Assembly: GCA_910579725.1 (NCBI GenBank)
Contig: CAJTUD010000032.1
Location: forward strand, 1 to 30,623
DNA length: 30,623 nt
Origin: an uncultured Oscillospiraceae bacterium
GTDB lineage: Bacteria > Bacillota > Clostridia > Oscillospirales > Oscillospiraceae
Direction: 5' to 3'
Made by a program: the position numbers and the translations under genes. Positions 1 through 7,609 of the stretch are shown here, in pieces. How positions within the stretch are numbered: the first letter of the stretch is position 1; every line of letters begins with the position of its first letter. The notes under the pieces were generated by a model. That model saw only the letters and a list, made by a program, of their open reading frames with translations, was not told the DNA's origin and did no database searches.

Positions 1-179
1 AGCAAAATGCCTCCCTGCCGGAAAACCGGCGGCTCCGGCCTCCTGCCGGCCGCCGGTCGCCGGCGATGGATCCCCGCCCTGTCCGGCGGCAGATACCGCA
101 CCAGCGCGGACGGAGCCAGGAGGAGCCCCTCCCCGCTCCATCCGACGCGGTGCTGAAGCCCCCGGCCGCAGGGGTCCAT
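1..179 (-). CDS. Possible 5' end of an unrecognised gene, cut by the window edge
   Basis: An open frame runs leftward from an ATG at 179 to the window edge without a stop (59 codons). The peptide begins MDPCGRGLQHRVGW and is rich in Arg, Pro and Gly. I recognise no family, and the Shine-Dalgarno is poor because an AAAAAGG tract touches the ATG. GC-rich DNA often gives chance open frames of this size, so it may be non-coding. The stretch 180-300 holds only the leader of the SPFH gene, and I see no convincing promoter in it. Confidence 0.22.
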   Translation of the reverse strand, partial: MDPCGRGLQHRVGWSGEGLLLAPSALVRYLPPDRAGIHRRRPAAGRRPEPPVFRQGGIL

Positions 180-300
180 CCTTTTTCTTGAAGAAACAAG
201 GATCAAAAAGAACTTCAAAGCACTCTGAAATCCGCTGCTGTTCCACAATTTTCCCACAGTAATGATACCGTACTTCGGATTGACAAAGGAGGTTTGTGAT

Positions 301-1404
301 ATGAAGAAGGTCATCATCAGCGATAACCAGAGAGGACTGCTGTTCCGAAACGGCAAATTCACACGGCTGCTCCAACCAGGCAAATACTACCTGCTCGGCG
401 ACCGTCATGTGGAAAAACTCCTTCTGAACCAAGCCCTGTGCTCCGGTCTGTGCACCCTGGACGCGCTTCTGGCCAACCCGGAAATTGCCGCGTCAGCCAG
501 CATAGTGGAGGTCCCGGATCAGCAGATTGCCCTCCACTTCGTAGACGGCAAATTTTCCGGTGCACTGCGGGCCGGAAAGCACGCCTTCTGGAACGTCCGG
601 CAGGAGCATACCTATCAATTCGTAGACGTCTCCACTCCGGAAGTGGGACCGGAGGTTCCCGCTTACATCTTCTCCCAGCTGGACAGCCAGTGGTTTTCCA
701 GAGTAGAAGTGGCGCAGTACCAACGGGCCCGGCTGTATTTTGACCAGAAGCTGGTCCGTCTGCTGGAGCCAGGCGTTTATTACTTCTGGAACGCCAGCGT
801 AAAGGTGAACGCCGACTTCGTGGATACCCGGCTGACCCAGATGAATATCACCGGACAGGAGCTGCTGACCCGGGACAAAGTATCCCTCCGGATCAGCTTC
901 GTTTGCAGCTACCGCATCACCGACTATGTCAAGGTGCTGACCGAGATTGACAACTACGCCGAGCAGCTCCATGTGACCGCTCAACTGGCCCTGCGGGAGT
1001 ACGTGGGCAGGCATAAGCTGGATGAAATTCTGGAAAACAAGGAACAGATTTCCGAGTACGCCGTCGGTCGGCTGCGGGAGCAGTCTCCAGCTCTATATCT
1101 GGAGATCGCCGGAGGCGGTGTCAAGGACGTGATCCTGCCTGGGGAAATCCGGGATATCATGAATACAGTCCTGGTGGCGGAAAAGCGAGCCCAGGCCAGC
1201 GTCATCACTCGCCGGGAGGAGGTTGCCTCCACCCGCTCCCTGCTGAACACTGCCCGGCTCATGGAGGAGAGCCAGACCCTATACCGGCTCAAGGAGCTGG
1301 AGTACATCGAGCGCATCTGCGCCAATGTGGGCAGCATCGACCTGAGCGGCTCCGGCGGCCTGCTGGCGCAGCTGACAGAACTGTTGCGAGGGAAGGCGTC
1401 ATGA
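301..1404 (+). CDS. SPFH/band-7 (slipin-like) protein with three N-terminal repeats
   Basis: The predicted 367-aa protein belongs to the SPFH/prohibitin/slipin group, which forms membrane-associated oligomers. The start at 301 is chosen over the upstream in-frame ATG at 262 because AAAGGAGG lies 8 nt before it and the protein then opens MKKVIISDNQRG. Residues 8-31, 73-97 and 139-163 repeat one pattern: Gln, then a hydrophobic LxF strand, a basic turn, and L-x-x-G-x-Y/H-x-F/W. The third copy leads into the band-7 core (about 140-290), followed by a charged helical tail with AEKRAQASVITRREEVAS, typical of SPFH coiled coils. I see no strong transmembrane helix at the N-terminus, so membrane attachment is uncertain. 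It is transcribed alone and ends at the terminator near 1500. The family is fairly sure; the cellular role is unknown. Confidence 0.85.
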   Translation: MKKVIISDNQRGLLFRNGKFTRLLQPGKYYLLGDRHVEKLLLNQALCSGLCTLDALLANPEIAASASIVEVPDQQIALHFVDGKFSGALRAGKHAFWNVRQEHTYQFVDVSTPEVGPEVPAYIFSQLDSQWFSRVEVAQYQRARLYFDQKLVRLLEPGVYYFWNASVKVNADFVDTRLTQMNITGQELLTRDKVSLRISFVCSYRITDYVKVLTEIDNYAEQLHVTAQLALREYVGRHKLDEILENKEQISEYAVGRLREQSPALYLEIAGGGVKDVILPGEIRDIMNTVLVAEKRAQASVITRREEVASTRSLLNTARLMEESQTLYRLKELEYIERICANVGSIDLSGSGGLLAQLTELLRGKAS

Positions 1405-1440
1405 CAGCGCACCGGGGAATCAAAGTGTGAATATGTTATT

Positions 1441-1470
1441 GTTGAAAAGAGGTTTTTACTTCTTTTCAAC
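1441..1470. repeat. Perfect 10-bp inverted repeat downstream of the SPFH gene
   Basis: GTTGAAAAGA at 1441-1450 is exactly complementary to TCTTTTCAAC at 1461-1470, with a T-rich 10-nt loop. It lies 37 nt after the SPFH stop codon and just before the stronger hairpin at 1483-1518. It could be a first, weak terminator stem or an mRNA 3'-end stabiliser. No T-run follows it directly. Confidence 0.5.
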
Positions 1471-1482
1471 CGCTTCGACTAT

Positions 1483-1518
1483 AAAGGAGAGCATCCCGGA
1501 CTGGGATGCTCTCCTTTT
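1483..1518. terminator. Bidirectional intrinsic terminator between SPFH gene and UPF0210 gene
   Basis: AAAGGAGAGCATCCC pairs with GGGATGCTCTCCTTT around a 5-nt loop (GGACT), giving a 15-bp stem flanked by A's on the left and T's on the right. It can stop transcription from the SPFH gene on the plus strand and from the UPF0210 gene on the minus strand. Confidence 0.85.
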
Positions 1519-1618
1519 AACATGTCTTTTATCCGCTTAACGCAGAAATTCCGGAACAGCATCGATTTTAAAATCGCGCCAAAGTTCCTTTTGCTGCCTT
1601 GCCTTTCAAGAAAACATA

Positions 1619-2977
1619 TCAATTTTTAAGGCTCTGCATCGGCGCAGGAATCCGGCCGCCTCGGGTCACAAAGTCCCTGCTGGAGAAGGGATGAACCGCT
1701 TGCACTGGTCCGGAGCCCAGCAGTCCGCCGAACTCCACCATATCCCCTACCTTCCGTCCGGGAGCAGGGATCACGCGCACAGCAGTGGTCTTGGCATTGA
1801 CCATGCCGATGGCAGCCTCGTCGGCAATTATGGCGGAAATGGTCTCCGCCCCGGTGTCGCCGGGAACCACGATCATGTCCAGTCCCACTGAGCACACACA
1901 GGTCATGGCCTCCAGCTTGTCCAGCGTCAGCGCCCCGGAGGACGCGGCGGCAATCATCCCCTCGTCCTCGCTGACAGGAATGAAGGCCCCGGAGAGGCCG
2001 CCCACCGACGAGGAGGCCATGACGCCTCCCTTTTTCACCGCATCGTTGAGCAGAGCCAATGCGGCGGTGGTACCGTGGGTACCGCAGACCTCCAGTCCCA
2101 TTTCCTCCAGAATCCGGGCCACGCTGTCGCCGACGGCGGGGGTGGGCGCCAGGGACAGATCCACGATACCGAAGGGTGTGTCCAACCTCCGGCTGGCCTC
2201 CTGGGCCACCAGCTGACCCATTCTGGTAATGCGGAAGGCGGTCTTCTTGATGGTCTCAGCCACCACGTCGAAGGGCTGTCCCTTCACCGACTGAAGCGCG
2301 TAGTGAACCACGCCGGGGCCGGAGACACCCACGTTGATGACCCGCTCCGGCTCTCCTACGCCGTGAAAGGCTCCCGCCATGAAGGGGTTGTCCTCCACGG
2401 CGTTGCAGAACACCACCAGCTTGGCACAGCCGAAGCCGCCCCGGTCTGCGGTGCGGGCGGCCAGCTCCTTGATGATCCTGCCCATAATGGCAACCGCGTC
2501 CATGTCGATGCCTGCCTTGGTGGAGCCCACGTTGACGGAGGAACAGACAATGTCCGTCTCTGCCAGGGCCTGGGGAATGGAGGCGATGAGCTTCCGGTCC
2601 GCATCCGTCATCCCCTTCTGTACCAGAGCGGAAAATCCGCCGATGAAGTCCACTCCGCAGGCTTTGGCCGCCCGGTCCAGAGTCCTGGCGAAGGGCACGT
2701 AGTCCTCCGCCTCCGCCGCGGCCGCCACCAAGGCGATGGGTGTGACGGAGATTCGCTTGTTGACAATGGGAATTCCGAACTCCTTCTCAATGGCCTCGCC
2801 GGTGGAAACCAGCTTTTCAGCATAGCGGGTGATCTTGTCATAAATCTTGCCGCAGGCCGTCTCCGCGTCGCTGTGGGCGCAGGAGAGCAGGGAGATTCCC
2901 ATGGTGATGGTGCGCACGTCCAGATGCTGCTGGTCGATCATCTGGATGGTCTGCATAATCTCGTTCTGACTGAGCAT
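1619..2977 (-). CDS. UPF0210 / DUF711 (PFL-like) family protein
   Basis: The 452-aa protein matches the UPF0210 (DUF711) family, which has a pyruvate-formate-lyase-like fold but no established reaction. Recognisable features are the N-terminal MLSQNEIMQTIQMI, the segment DVRTITMGISLLSC, VNVGSTKAGIDMDAVAIMG, and the C-terminal PGDTGAETISAIIADEAAIG. Length is usual for the family. The start is supported by AAGGAGG about 8 nt upstream. The gene normally follows an ACT-domain gene (UPF0237) in Firmicutes and does so here, but a 104-bp inserted element separates the two. Transcription probably reads from the promoter at 3426-3454 through the ACT gene and ends at the bidirectional terminator near 1500. 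Family call is secure; function is unknown. Confidence 0.92.
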   Translation of the reverse strand: MLSQNEIMQTIQMIDQQHLDVRTITMGISLLSCAHSDAETACGKIYDKITRYAEKLVSTGEAIEKEFGIPIVNKRISVTPIALVAAAAEAEDYVPFARTLDRAAKACGVDFIGGFSALVQKGMTDADRKLIASIPQALAETDIVCSSVNVGSTKAGIDMDAVAIMGRIIKELAARTADRGGFGCAKLVVFCNAVEDNPFMAGAFHGVGEPERVINVGVSGPGVVHYALQSVKGQPFDVVAETIKKTAFRITRMGQLVAQEASRRLDTPFGIVDLSLAPTPAVGDSVARILEEMGLEVCGTHGTTAALALLNDAVKKGGVMASSSVGGLSGAFIPVSEDEGMIAAASSGALTLDKLEAMTCVCSVGLDMIVVPGDTGAETISAIIADEAAIGMVNAKTTAVRVIPAPGRKVGDMVEFGGLLGSGPVQAVHPFSSRDFVTRGGRIPAPMQSLKN

Positions 2978-2992
2978 AAAAGTGCCTCCTTA

Positions 2993-3096
2993 GAGCCTGT
3001 TTGGTATCTCAACGTGTGTGGATTGCAAGTTTTTTAACGAAGCTTGGGCGGAAAATCCGCCGTCAAGACGTGGGCGGGAAGATAGGAAACAGGCTC
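2993..3096. mobile_element. 104-bp MITE-like element with TTA target duplication, inserted between ACT and UPF0210 genes
   Basis: The ends form inverted repeats: GAGCCTGTTT at 2993 and its complement ending at 3096 are identical over 10 bp, and TATCT follows after two mismatches. TTA flanks both sides (2990-2992 and 3097-3099), as expected of a 3-bp target duplication. The interior is non-coding and holds a small hairpin (GGCGGA, AAA, TCCGCC). Read on the minus strand, the right-hand TTA is the TAA stop of the ACT gene and the left-hand copy begins TAAGGAGG, the UPF0210 Shine-Dalgarno. No transposase is present, so this is a non-autonomous element. The parent could be an IS5-superfamily insertion sequence with 3-bp duplications, but that is inference. 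Confidence 0.72.
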
Positions 3097-3366
3097 TTAG
3101 ATGCGGTGCATAGCGTTGAAGATATCCTCCCGCTGGATACGGATGGACAGTCCTCTCTCCTGACCGGCCTTGTCCAGCTTCTCGCCGAGCTCCACAACGG
3201 AGGACTGGCAGTTGGTCAGATCCACCAGCATCACCATAACAAAATACTCCTGAAGGATGGACTGGCTGATATTCAGGATATTGACGTCATACCCCGACAG
3301 AAGGGCACACACGGCGGCAATAATGCCCACATGATCTTTTCCGATAACGGTGACAATAGCTTTCAT
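3097..3366 (-). CDS. ACT domain protein, UPF0237 family
   Basis: This is a single 89-aa ACT domain, the small ligand-binding fold that usually senses amino acids. It starts MKAIVTVIGKDHVGIIAAVC and has the typical G-K-D-H-V-G-I-I loop between strand 1 and helix 1. Its size is normal for UPF0237, which stands alone rather than fused to an enzyme. The start at 3366 has AAAGGA 8-10 nt upstream; longer frames upstream would read through the promoter. It is the first gene of the ACT-UPF0210 pair, so it may regulate the UPF0210 protein by binding a small molecule (inference from conserved pairing). Its stop codon TAA is provided by one copy of the TTA duplication of the neighbouring mobile element. 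Confidence 0.9.
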   Translation of the reverse strand: MKAIVTVIGKDHVGIIAAVCALLSGYDVNILNISQSILQEYFVMVMLVDLTNCQSSVVELGEKLDKAGQERGLSIRIQREDIFNAMHRI

Positions 3367-3425
3367 AGTATAAATCCTTTCCGCGCTGGGCAGAGCGCCC
3401 GCGGTCTTTGGTGCTTCTGACGGAT

Positions 3426-3454
3426 ATTCTAACACGGAATTCCAGCAGTGTAAA
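3426..3454 (-). promoter_or_regulatory. Sigma-70-type promoter of the ACT-UPF0210 operon
   Basis: On the minus strand TTTACA (3454-3449) is followed after exactly 17 nt by TAGAAT (3431-3426). Transcription would start near 3419, giving a leader of about 50 nt before the ACT start codon at 3366. Confidence 0.65.
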
Positions 3455-3566
3455 CGGGAAACCGCCTTTTCTCCCAAGAATCGTGTGATTTACCCAAAAT
3501 TTTCCCATCTCTGTCCGGCAAAATTTGCTCTCCTGCCCTATCGTCCTGCCGTCTTTCCTTCACATT

Positions 3567-4262
3567 TCATAACAGATCCTGATACTCCTCCAGGGCCGCC
3601 AGCGCCTTCTCACCGGGACGGTAGACGTAGCGGCGGCTCTGGGGATCCGGCTCCCGTTCAAACCAGCCCAGAACATTCCGCCCCAGAATGACCCCGGCGT
3701 TGGCCGGGCCGCCCAGCTTTTTTATGTCTTCCGCCCGCAGAGGGCCGTGGTCCCGCAGCAGCCGCGCTACCAGCAGAGCCTGCTCCTTGTATGCTGTGAG
3801 AATTTTCTTTCGGGTGACGCCGCCAGTATTGGCGCTGCCGGTGCGGCTCTCGTGCTCTCGGATCACTGCCAGCCGGCGCTTTTTGTCCCGCCGCGGGACA
3901 GAGGCCTCCCTGGGATGAACCGCCACGTCCACCTGCCCGGTTCCCTTACTGGTGAAGCCTACAAAAATCAGTCCCAGCTCCAGCCTCCGGCACAGGGACT
4001 GCATCTCCCGCATACGGGGCGACAGGTATCCTCTTCTGGGCAGGGGCACCGCCACATAGACCCCGTCGGCCACCTTCTGCCGGTCCATGGCCTGATAGAT
4101 CAGCTCCAGAGTGAAGCCCCGCTTGAGCTCCACCACAATCAGCTCCCCGTCCCGCGTGGCGGTGACGTCACAGTCCTTGACCTCGCCCTTGACCTCATAG
4201 CCCAATGACTGCAAGTAATCCCGGACCGGTCCGTAGAGATCGCTCTCCCGCAGTCCCTCCAT
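3567..4262 (-). CDS. DUF2161-type PD-(D/E)XK nuclease-like protein
   Basis: The 231-aa protein fits the DUF2161 family, proposed to have a PD-(D/E)XK nuclease-like fold. The N-terminal half carries CDVTATRDGELIVVELKRGF (residues 31-50): an Asp at about 32 and the E-L-K triad at 45-47 match the D and ExK catalytic positions. The C-terminal third (about 165-231) looks like a winged helix that may bind DNA (ALLVARLLRDHGPLRAEDIKKLG). The start at 4262 shares one base with the stop of the 2-hydroxyacid dehydrogenase gene (TGATG), so translation is probably coupled. A longer upstream frame exists but would lie inside that gene. It is the last gene of the seven-gene leftward run, and I see no clear terminator after it. 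Substrate and role are unknown. Confidence 0.78.
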   Translation of the reverse strand: MEGLRESDLYGPVRDYLQSLGYEVKGEVKDCDVTATRDGELIVVELKRGFTLELIYQAMDRQKVADGVYVAVPLPRRGYLSPRMREMQSLCRRLELGLIFVGFTSKGTGQVDVAVHPREASVPRRDKKRRLAVIREHESRTGSANTGGVTRKKILTAYKEQALLVARLLRDHGPLRAEDIKKLGGPANAGVILGRNVLGWFEREPDPQSRRYVYRPGEKALAALEEYQDLL

Positions 4263-5224
4263 CAGTACCCCCTGACCCGGTCCACCAGATGCTCCGGCAG
4301 CAGTCCTCCGGCGTAGCGCTCCAGATCCCGGCAGAACATCTCCACATCCAGTGCACAGGTCCGCTCCAGAGACATGTTTCCGGACACATGGGGGGTGAGA
4401 ATGACGTTGGGACAGCTCCACAGGGGGTGATCTCCCGGCAGTGGCTCCGGTGTCATCACATCCAGCGCCGCGCCAGCCAGCCGGCCGGTTTGCAGCGCCT
4501 CCACCAGCGCCTCCTGATCAATGGCGGACCCTCGGCCCACATTGACGACCAAGGCCCGCTCCGGCAGCAGCCCAATCCGTTGCCGGGACAGAATCCCCTC
4601 TGTTCCGGCAGTGGCGGGAAGCGCCATAATCAGCGCGTCTGCTTCGGGAAGAACCCGGTCCAGCTCCTCCACGGGAAGGACCAGATCAAAGGCCGGGTCC
4701 TCTGCCCGCCCGGTGCGGCACACACCGGTGACGCCAGCTCCCAAGGCCTTCAGCCTCCGCGCGGTCTGTGTCCCGATGTCCCCGGTTCCCAGCAGCGCCA
4801 TATGGCTGCCCGCAATAGACCGGATGGGCGAAAAATAAGGCCACTCCCGCCGGGACAGGGCCTGCTGGTACTCCGGCATCCGCCGCAGCAGCATCAGCAG
4901 CACCATGACGATGTGCTCGGAAATAGTGGTCCCGTAGGCCCCCGAGGCGTTGGACAACAGGCAGTCCGGCCGGGGCCAGATTTCCTCCGGCAGATATTTC
5001 TCCACTCCCGCAAAATCACTGCAAAGCCAGCGGAGCTTGTCCGCTTTTTTCAGCAGGCCGGGAGCCGGATGGCCAAAGAGGACCTCATACTGCTCGATTT
5101 CCCCCGCCAGCACCTGCTCGCTGTCATGGAACGTCACGGAAAACCCCAGCCGGGCCGCCGTCTCTGTGATGGTCCGGCGGTAGCTGCCGTTCATAAACCC
5201 AACGCAAACCCCGATCTCTCTCAT
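4262..5224 (-). CDS. D-isomer-specific 2-hydroxyacid dehydrogenase
   Basis: The 320-aa protein is an NAD(P)-dependent D-2-hydroxyacid dehydrogenase, interconverting 2-oxoacids and D-2-hydroxyacids. The Rossmann motif G-T-G-D-I-G is at residues 146-151. The catalytic set is complete: Arg231 in NVGRGSAID, Glu260 in DVMTPEPLP and His279 in LTPHVSG. The acidic residue after the second beta strand that normally selects NAD is not obvious (VTGVCRTGRAED), so NADP use is possible. The start at 5224 has GAGGAG about 7 nt upstream; earlier in-frame starts lie in the preceding gene. It begins 14 nt after the FAD oxidoreductase stop. Closest in type to the phosphoglycerate/glyoxylate reductase group, but the substrate cannot be read from sequence. 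Confidence 0.88.
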   Translation of the reverse strand: MREIGVCVGFMNGSYRRTITETAARLGFSVTFHDSEQVLAGEIEQYEVLFGHPAPGLLKKADKLRWLCSDFAGVEKYLPEEIWPRPDCLLSNASGAYGTTISEHIVMVLLMLLRRMPEYQQALSRREWPYFSPIRSIAGSHMALLGTGDIGTQTARRLKALGAGVTGVCRTGRAEDPAFDLVLPVEELDRVLPEADALIMALPATAGTEGILSRQRIGLLPERALVVNVGRGSAIDQEALVEALQTGRLAGAALDVMTPEPLPGDHPLWSCPNVILTPHVSGNMSLERTCALDVEMFCRDLERYAGGLLPEHLVDRVRGY

Positions 5225-5238
5225 GGCACATCTCCTCT

Positions 5239-6822
5239 CTATATTTCCGCCAGCACCCGCTCGGCGGTCCTCAGTCCGTCGGCTGCGGCGGACAGAATGC
5301 CTCCGGCATAACCTGCGCCCTCGCCGCAGGGCCACAGTCCCCTTACCGCCGACTGTCCGCTTTCATCCCGCAGCATCCGCAGCGGGCAGGAGGACCGCGT
5401 TTCCACTGCCGTCAGCACCGCGTCCGGATGGGCGTAGCCCCGGACCTTCCGATCCAGTACCGGCAGGGCCTCCGCCAGAGACTGGCACAGGAATTCCGGC
5501 AGCACCTCCCACAGGTTGCTCCACTTCACTCCGGGGCGATAGGTGGGAACTACAGCCCCCGGTCCGGCGGAGGCCCGCCGGAGCAGGAAGTCCTCTACCC
5601 GTTGTGCAGGCGCGGTAAAGCCGCCTCCTCCGGCGGTATAGGCCCGCTCCTCCAGCTGCCGCTGAAAGGCAATTCCCGCTAGGGGACCGTTTCCTGTGAA
5701 ATCCGCGGGAGAAACCCCCACCAGCAGGCCGCCGTTGCAGTTCCCGCCATCCCGGGCATACCGGCTCATGCCGTTGGTGACAACTCGCTCCGCCTCGCTG
5801 GCGGCAGCCACCACCTCCCCGCCGGGGCAGACACAGAAGCTGAATACGCCCCGGCCGTTTTCCAGATGGCAGCTGAGCTTGTAGCTGGCCGCCGGAAGCC
5901 GGGGATGGCCCGCCAGGGCTTTGTACTGAGACAGGTCGATATCCGCCTGCCGGTGCTCGATCCGTACCCCTACCGCCAGAGGCTTGGGCTCCATGGGCAC
6001 GCCGGCGGCGCAGAGCATCTCAAAGGTATCCCGGGCGCTGTTGCCCAGGGCCAGCACCACCTGCCTCGCCGGAATACGGCAGGTTCCAGCCGGACTCTGC
6101 ACTTCCAGCGCCGTGACGCGCCCCTCCTGCCGCTCTACACCGGTCAGCTTATGCCCGAAGCGGATATCGCAGCCCAGCGCTTCCAGCTCCTGCCGCATGT
6201 CCGAGAGCACCCGGTAGAGATAATCCGTACCCACATGGGGCTTTGCGTCATACAGAATACTCTCCGGCGCACCGTGGGCAGCCAGCGTCTCCAAAATGAA
6301 CCGGTGGCGGGGGTCTCTGGTTCCGGTGTTCAGCTTGCCGTCGGAGAACGCTCCCGCGCCGCCCTCGCCGAACTGGACGTTGGATTCCGGATCCAGCCCC
6401 CCGGTCTGCCAGAACCGCTCTACGTCCTCCCGCCGCTTCTCCACATTCCAGCCCCGCTCCAGCAGAATGGGCCTGGCTCCGCACCGGGCCAGAGCCAGGG
6501 CACAGAACAGCCCACCAGGCCCCGCTCCCACCACCACCGGCGGAATCTCCGGAGGAGAGACCGGCTCCGGCAAGCGCCAGGACGTATCGCCAGCCAAAGA
6601 AACGTTCCGGTTTCCGCACCGCTTCAGAACCGCTTTCTCATTCTTCACGGAAACTCTCAGCGTATACACAAATCGTACGCCTTCCCGGGCGTCGATGGCC
6701 TTGCGCACAATCTGAAGCGATGTGATCTCCGTCTCCGATACCCGCAGCGCCCCGGCGGCCCTCCGCCGTACAAGCGCCTCATCCTCCTCCAGCTCCAGCC
6801 TGACCCGCTCAATTTGCAGCAT
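5239..6822 (-). CDS. FAD-dependent oxidoreductase (COG2509-type)
   Basis: The 527-aa protein resembles the large FAD-dependent dehydrogenase group (COG2509) whose reaction is not settled. A unique ~90-residue N-terminal region precedes the dinucleotide-binding motif V-V-V-G-A-G-P-G-G-L (97-105), and ILLERG marks the end of the ADP-binding fold. Further family landmarks are NVQFGEGGAGAFSDGKLNTG, VGVRIEH, and the C-terminal GLWPCGEGAGYAGGILSAAADG, which contacts FAD. Start 6822 has GGGAGG about 7 nt upstream and overlaps the end of the iclR-family gene by 14 nt, so the two are probably coupled. The segment FSFCVCPGG contains two cysteines that could be redox-active (inference). Confidence 0.87.
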   Translation of the reverse strand: MLQIERVRLELEEDEALVRRRAAGALRVSETEITSLQIVRKAIDAREGVRFVYTLRVSVKNEKAVLKRCGNRNVSLAGDTSWRLPEPVSPPEIPPVVVGAGPGGLFCALALARCGARPILLERGWNVEKRREDVERFWQTGGLDPESNVQFGEGGAGAFSDGKLNTGTRDPRHRFILETLAAHGAPESILYDAKPHVGTDYLYRVLSDMRQELEALGCDIRFGHKLTGVERQEGRVTALEVQSPAGTCRIPARQVVLALGNSARDTFEMLCAAGVPMEPKPLAVGVRIEHRQADIDLSQYKALAGHPRLPAASYKLSCHLENGRGVFSFCVCPGGEVVAAASEAERVVTNGMSRYARDGGNCNGGLLVGVSPADFTGNGPLAGIAFQRQLEERAYTAGGGGFTAPAQRVEDFLLRRASAGPGAVVPTYRPGVKWSNLWEVLPEFLCQSLAEALPVLDRKVRGYAHPDAVLTAVETRSSCPLRMLRDESGQSAVRGLWPCGEGAGYAGGILSAAADGLRTAERVLAEI

Positions 6823-7609
6823 GATCCGTCCTCCCTTCCTCCGCGCCCCGATAACCCATGTCAAAAGAAATCCGCGCCGCCGCCTTCAACAGCAGCTCCG
6901 CCGCCCGCTCCAGCTCCGGCGCGTCCATCCGGCGGAACATTCCCACCACGCATACGGCGTAGGCCGCCCTGCCGTCTACATCGAACACCGGCGCGGACAC
7001 GCTGCGCAGGCCGATGCGGTACTCGCCGTTTTCCATCGCGAGGCCCCTGCGGCGGATTTCCTCCAGCTCCTCCTCCAGAGAGGCGGCGTTTGTATGCCCG
7101 TGGGGGGTATAGGTGGTAAAGACGCACTCCCGCAGCAGACTCCGCCGCTGCGCCTCCGGCAGGCAGGCCAGCAGCAGCTTCCCCTGGGAGGTGCAGTGCA
7201 GCGGCAGTCTGGCCCCCTTCTCAGAAACCACCCGCAGATTGCTGTGGGCGTCGGCGCAGTCCAGCACCAGCACTTCTCCCCGGTCCAGCGCGGCAATAGA
7301 AACGGTTTCTCCCGTCTCCTCCGCCACCCGGCGCATGGGCTCCGCTGCCGCCTCCAGCACATTCCAACTCCGACTGACCGCGCAGCCGTATTCAAACAGC
7401 CTTACACCCAGCCGGTACCTCCCGTCCTCCGCCGACTGCTCCACAACGGCAAAGGGCCTCATGGAGGAGAGCAGCCCATGGACCGTGGCCTTGGGAATCC
7501 CGGTGCGCCGGGACAGCTCCCCCAGGGAGAGGGGACCTCCCGCCAGACAGGAAAGGAGCTCCATGGCCTTGCTCACCGACCGGACCGCACCGGATTCCCG
7601 GGCGCTCAC
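6809..7609 (-). CDS. IclR-family transcriptional regulator
   Basis: The 266-aa protein has the IclR layout: an N-terminal winged helix-turn-helix (residues about 8-70, with LSLGELSRRTGIPKATVHGL as the recognition element) and a C-terminal effector-binding domain (about 80-250, with LPLHCTSQGKLLLA and the SVSAPVFD segment). The start is GTG at 7609; it shares four bases with the stop of the XdhC gene (GTGA), which implies coupled translation. The regulator is embedded in the operon rather than divergent from it, so it may autoregulate the whole leftward unit (inference). IclR regulators often control catabolism of aromatic, purine-derived or hydroxyacid compounds; the effector here is unknown. 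Confidence 0.92.
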   Translation of the reverse strand: MSARESGAVRSVSKAMELLSCLAGGPLSLGELSRRTGIPKATVHGLLSSMRPFAVVEQSAEDGRYRLGVRLFEYGCAVSRSWNVLEAAAEPMRRVAEETGETVSIAALDRGEVLVLDCADAHSNLRVVSEKGARLPLHCTSQGKLLLACLPEAQRRSLLRECVFTTYTPHGHTNAASLEEELEEIRRRGLAMENGEYRIGLRSVSAPVFDVDGRAAYAVCVVGMFRRMDAPELERAAELLLKAAARISFDMGYRGAEEGRTDHAAN

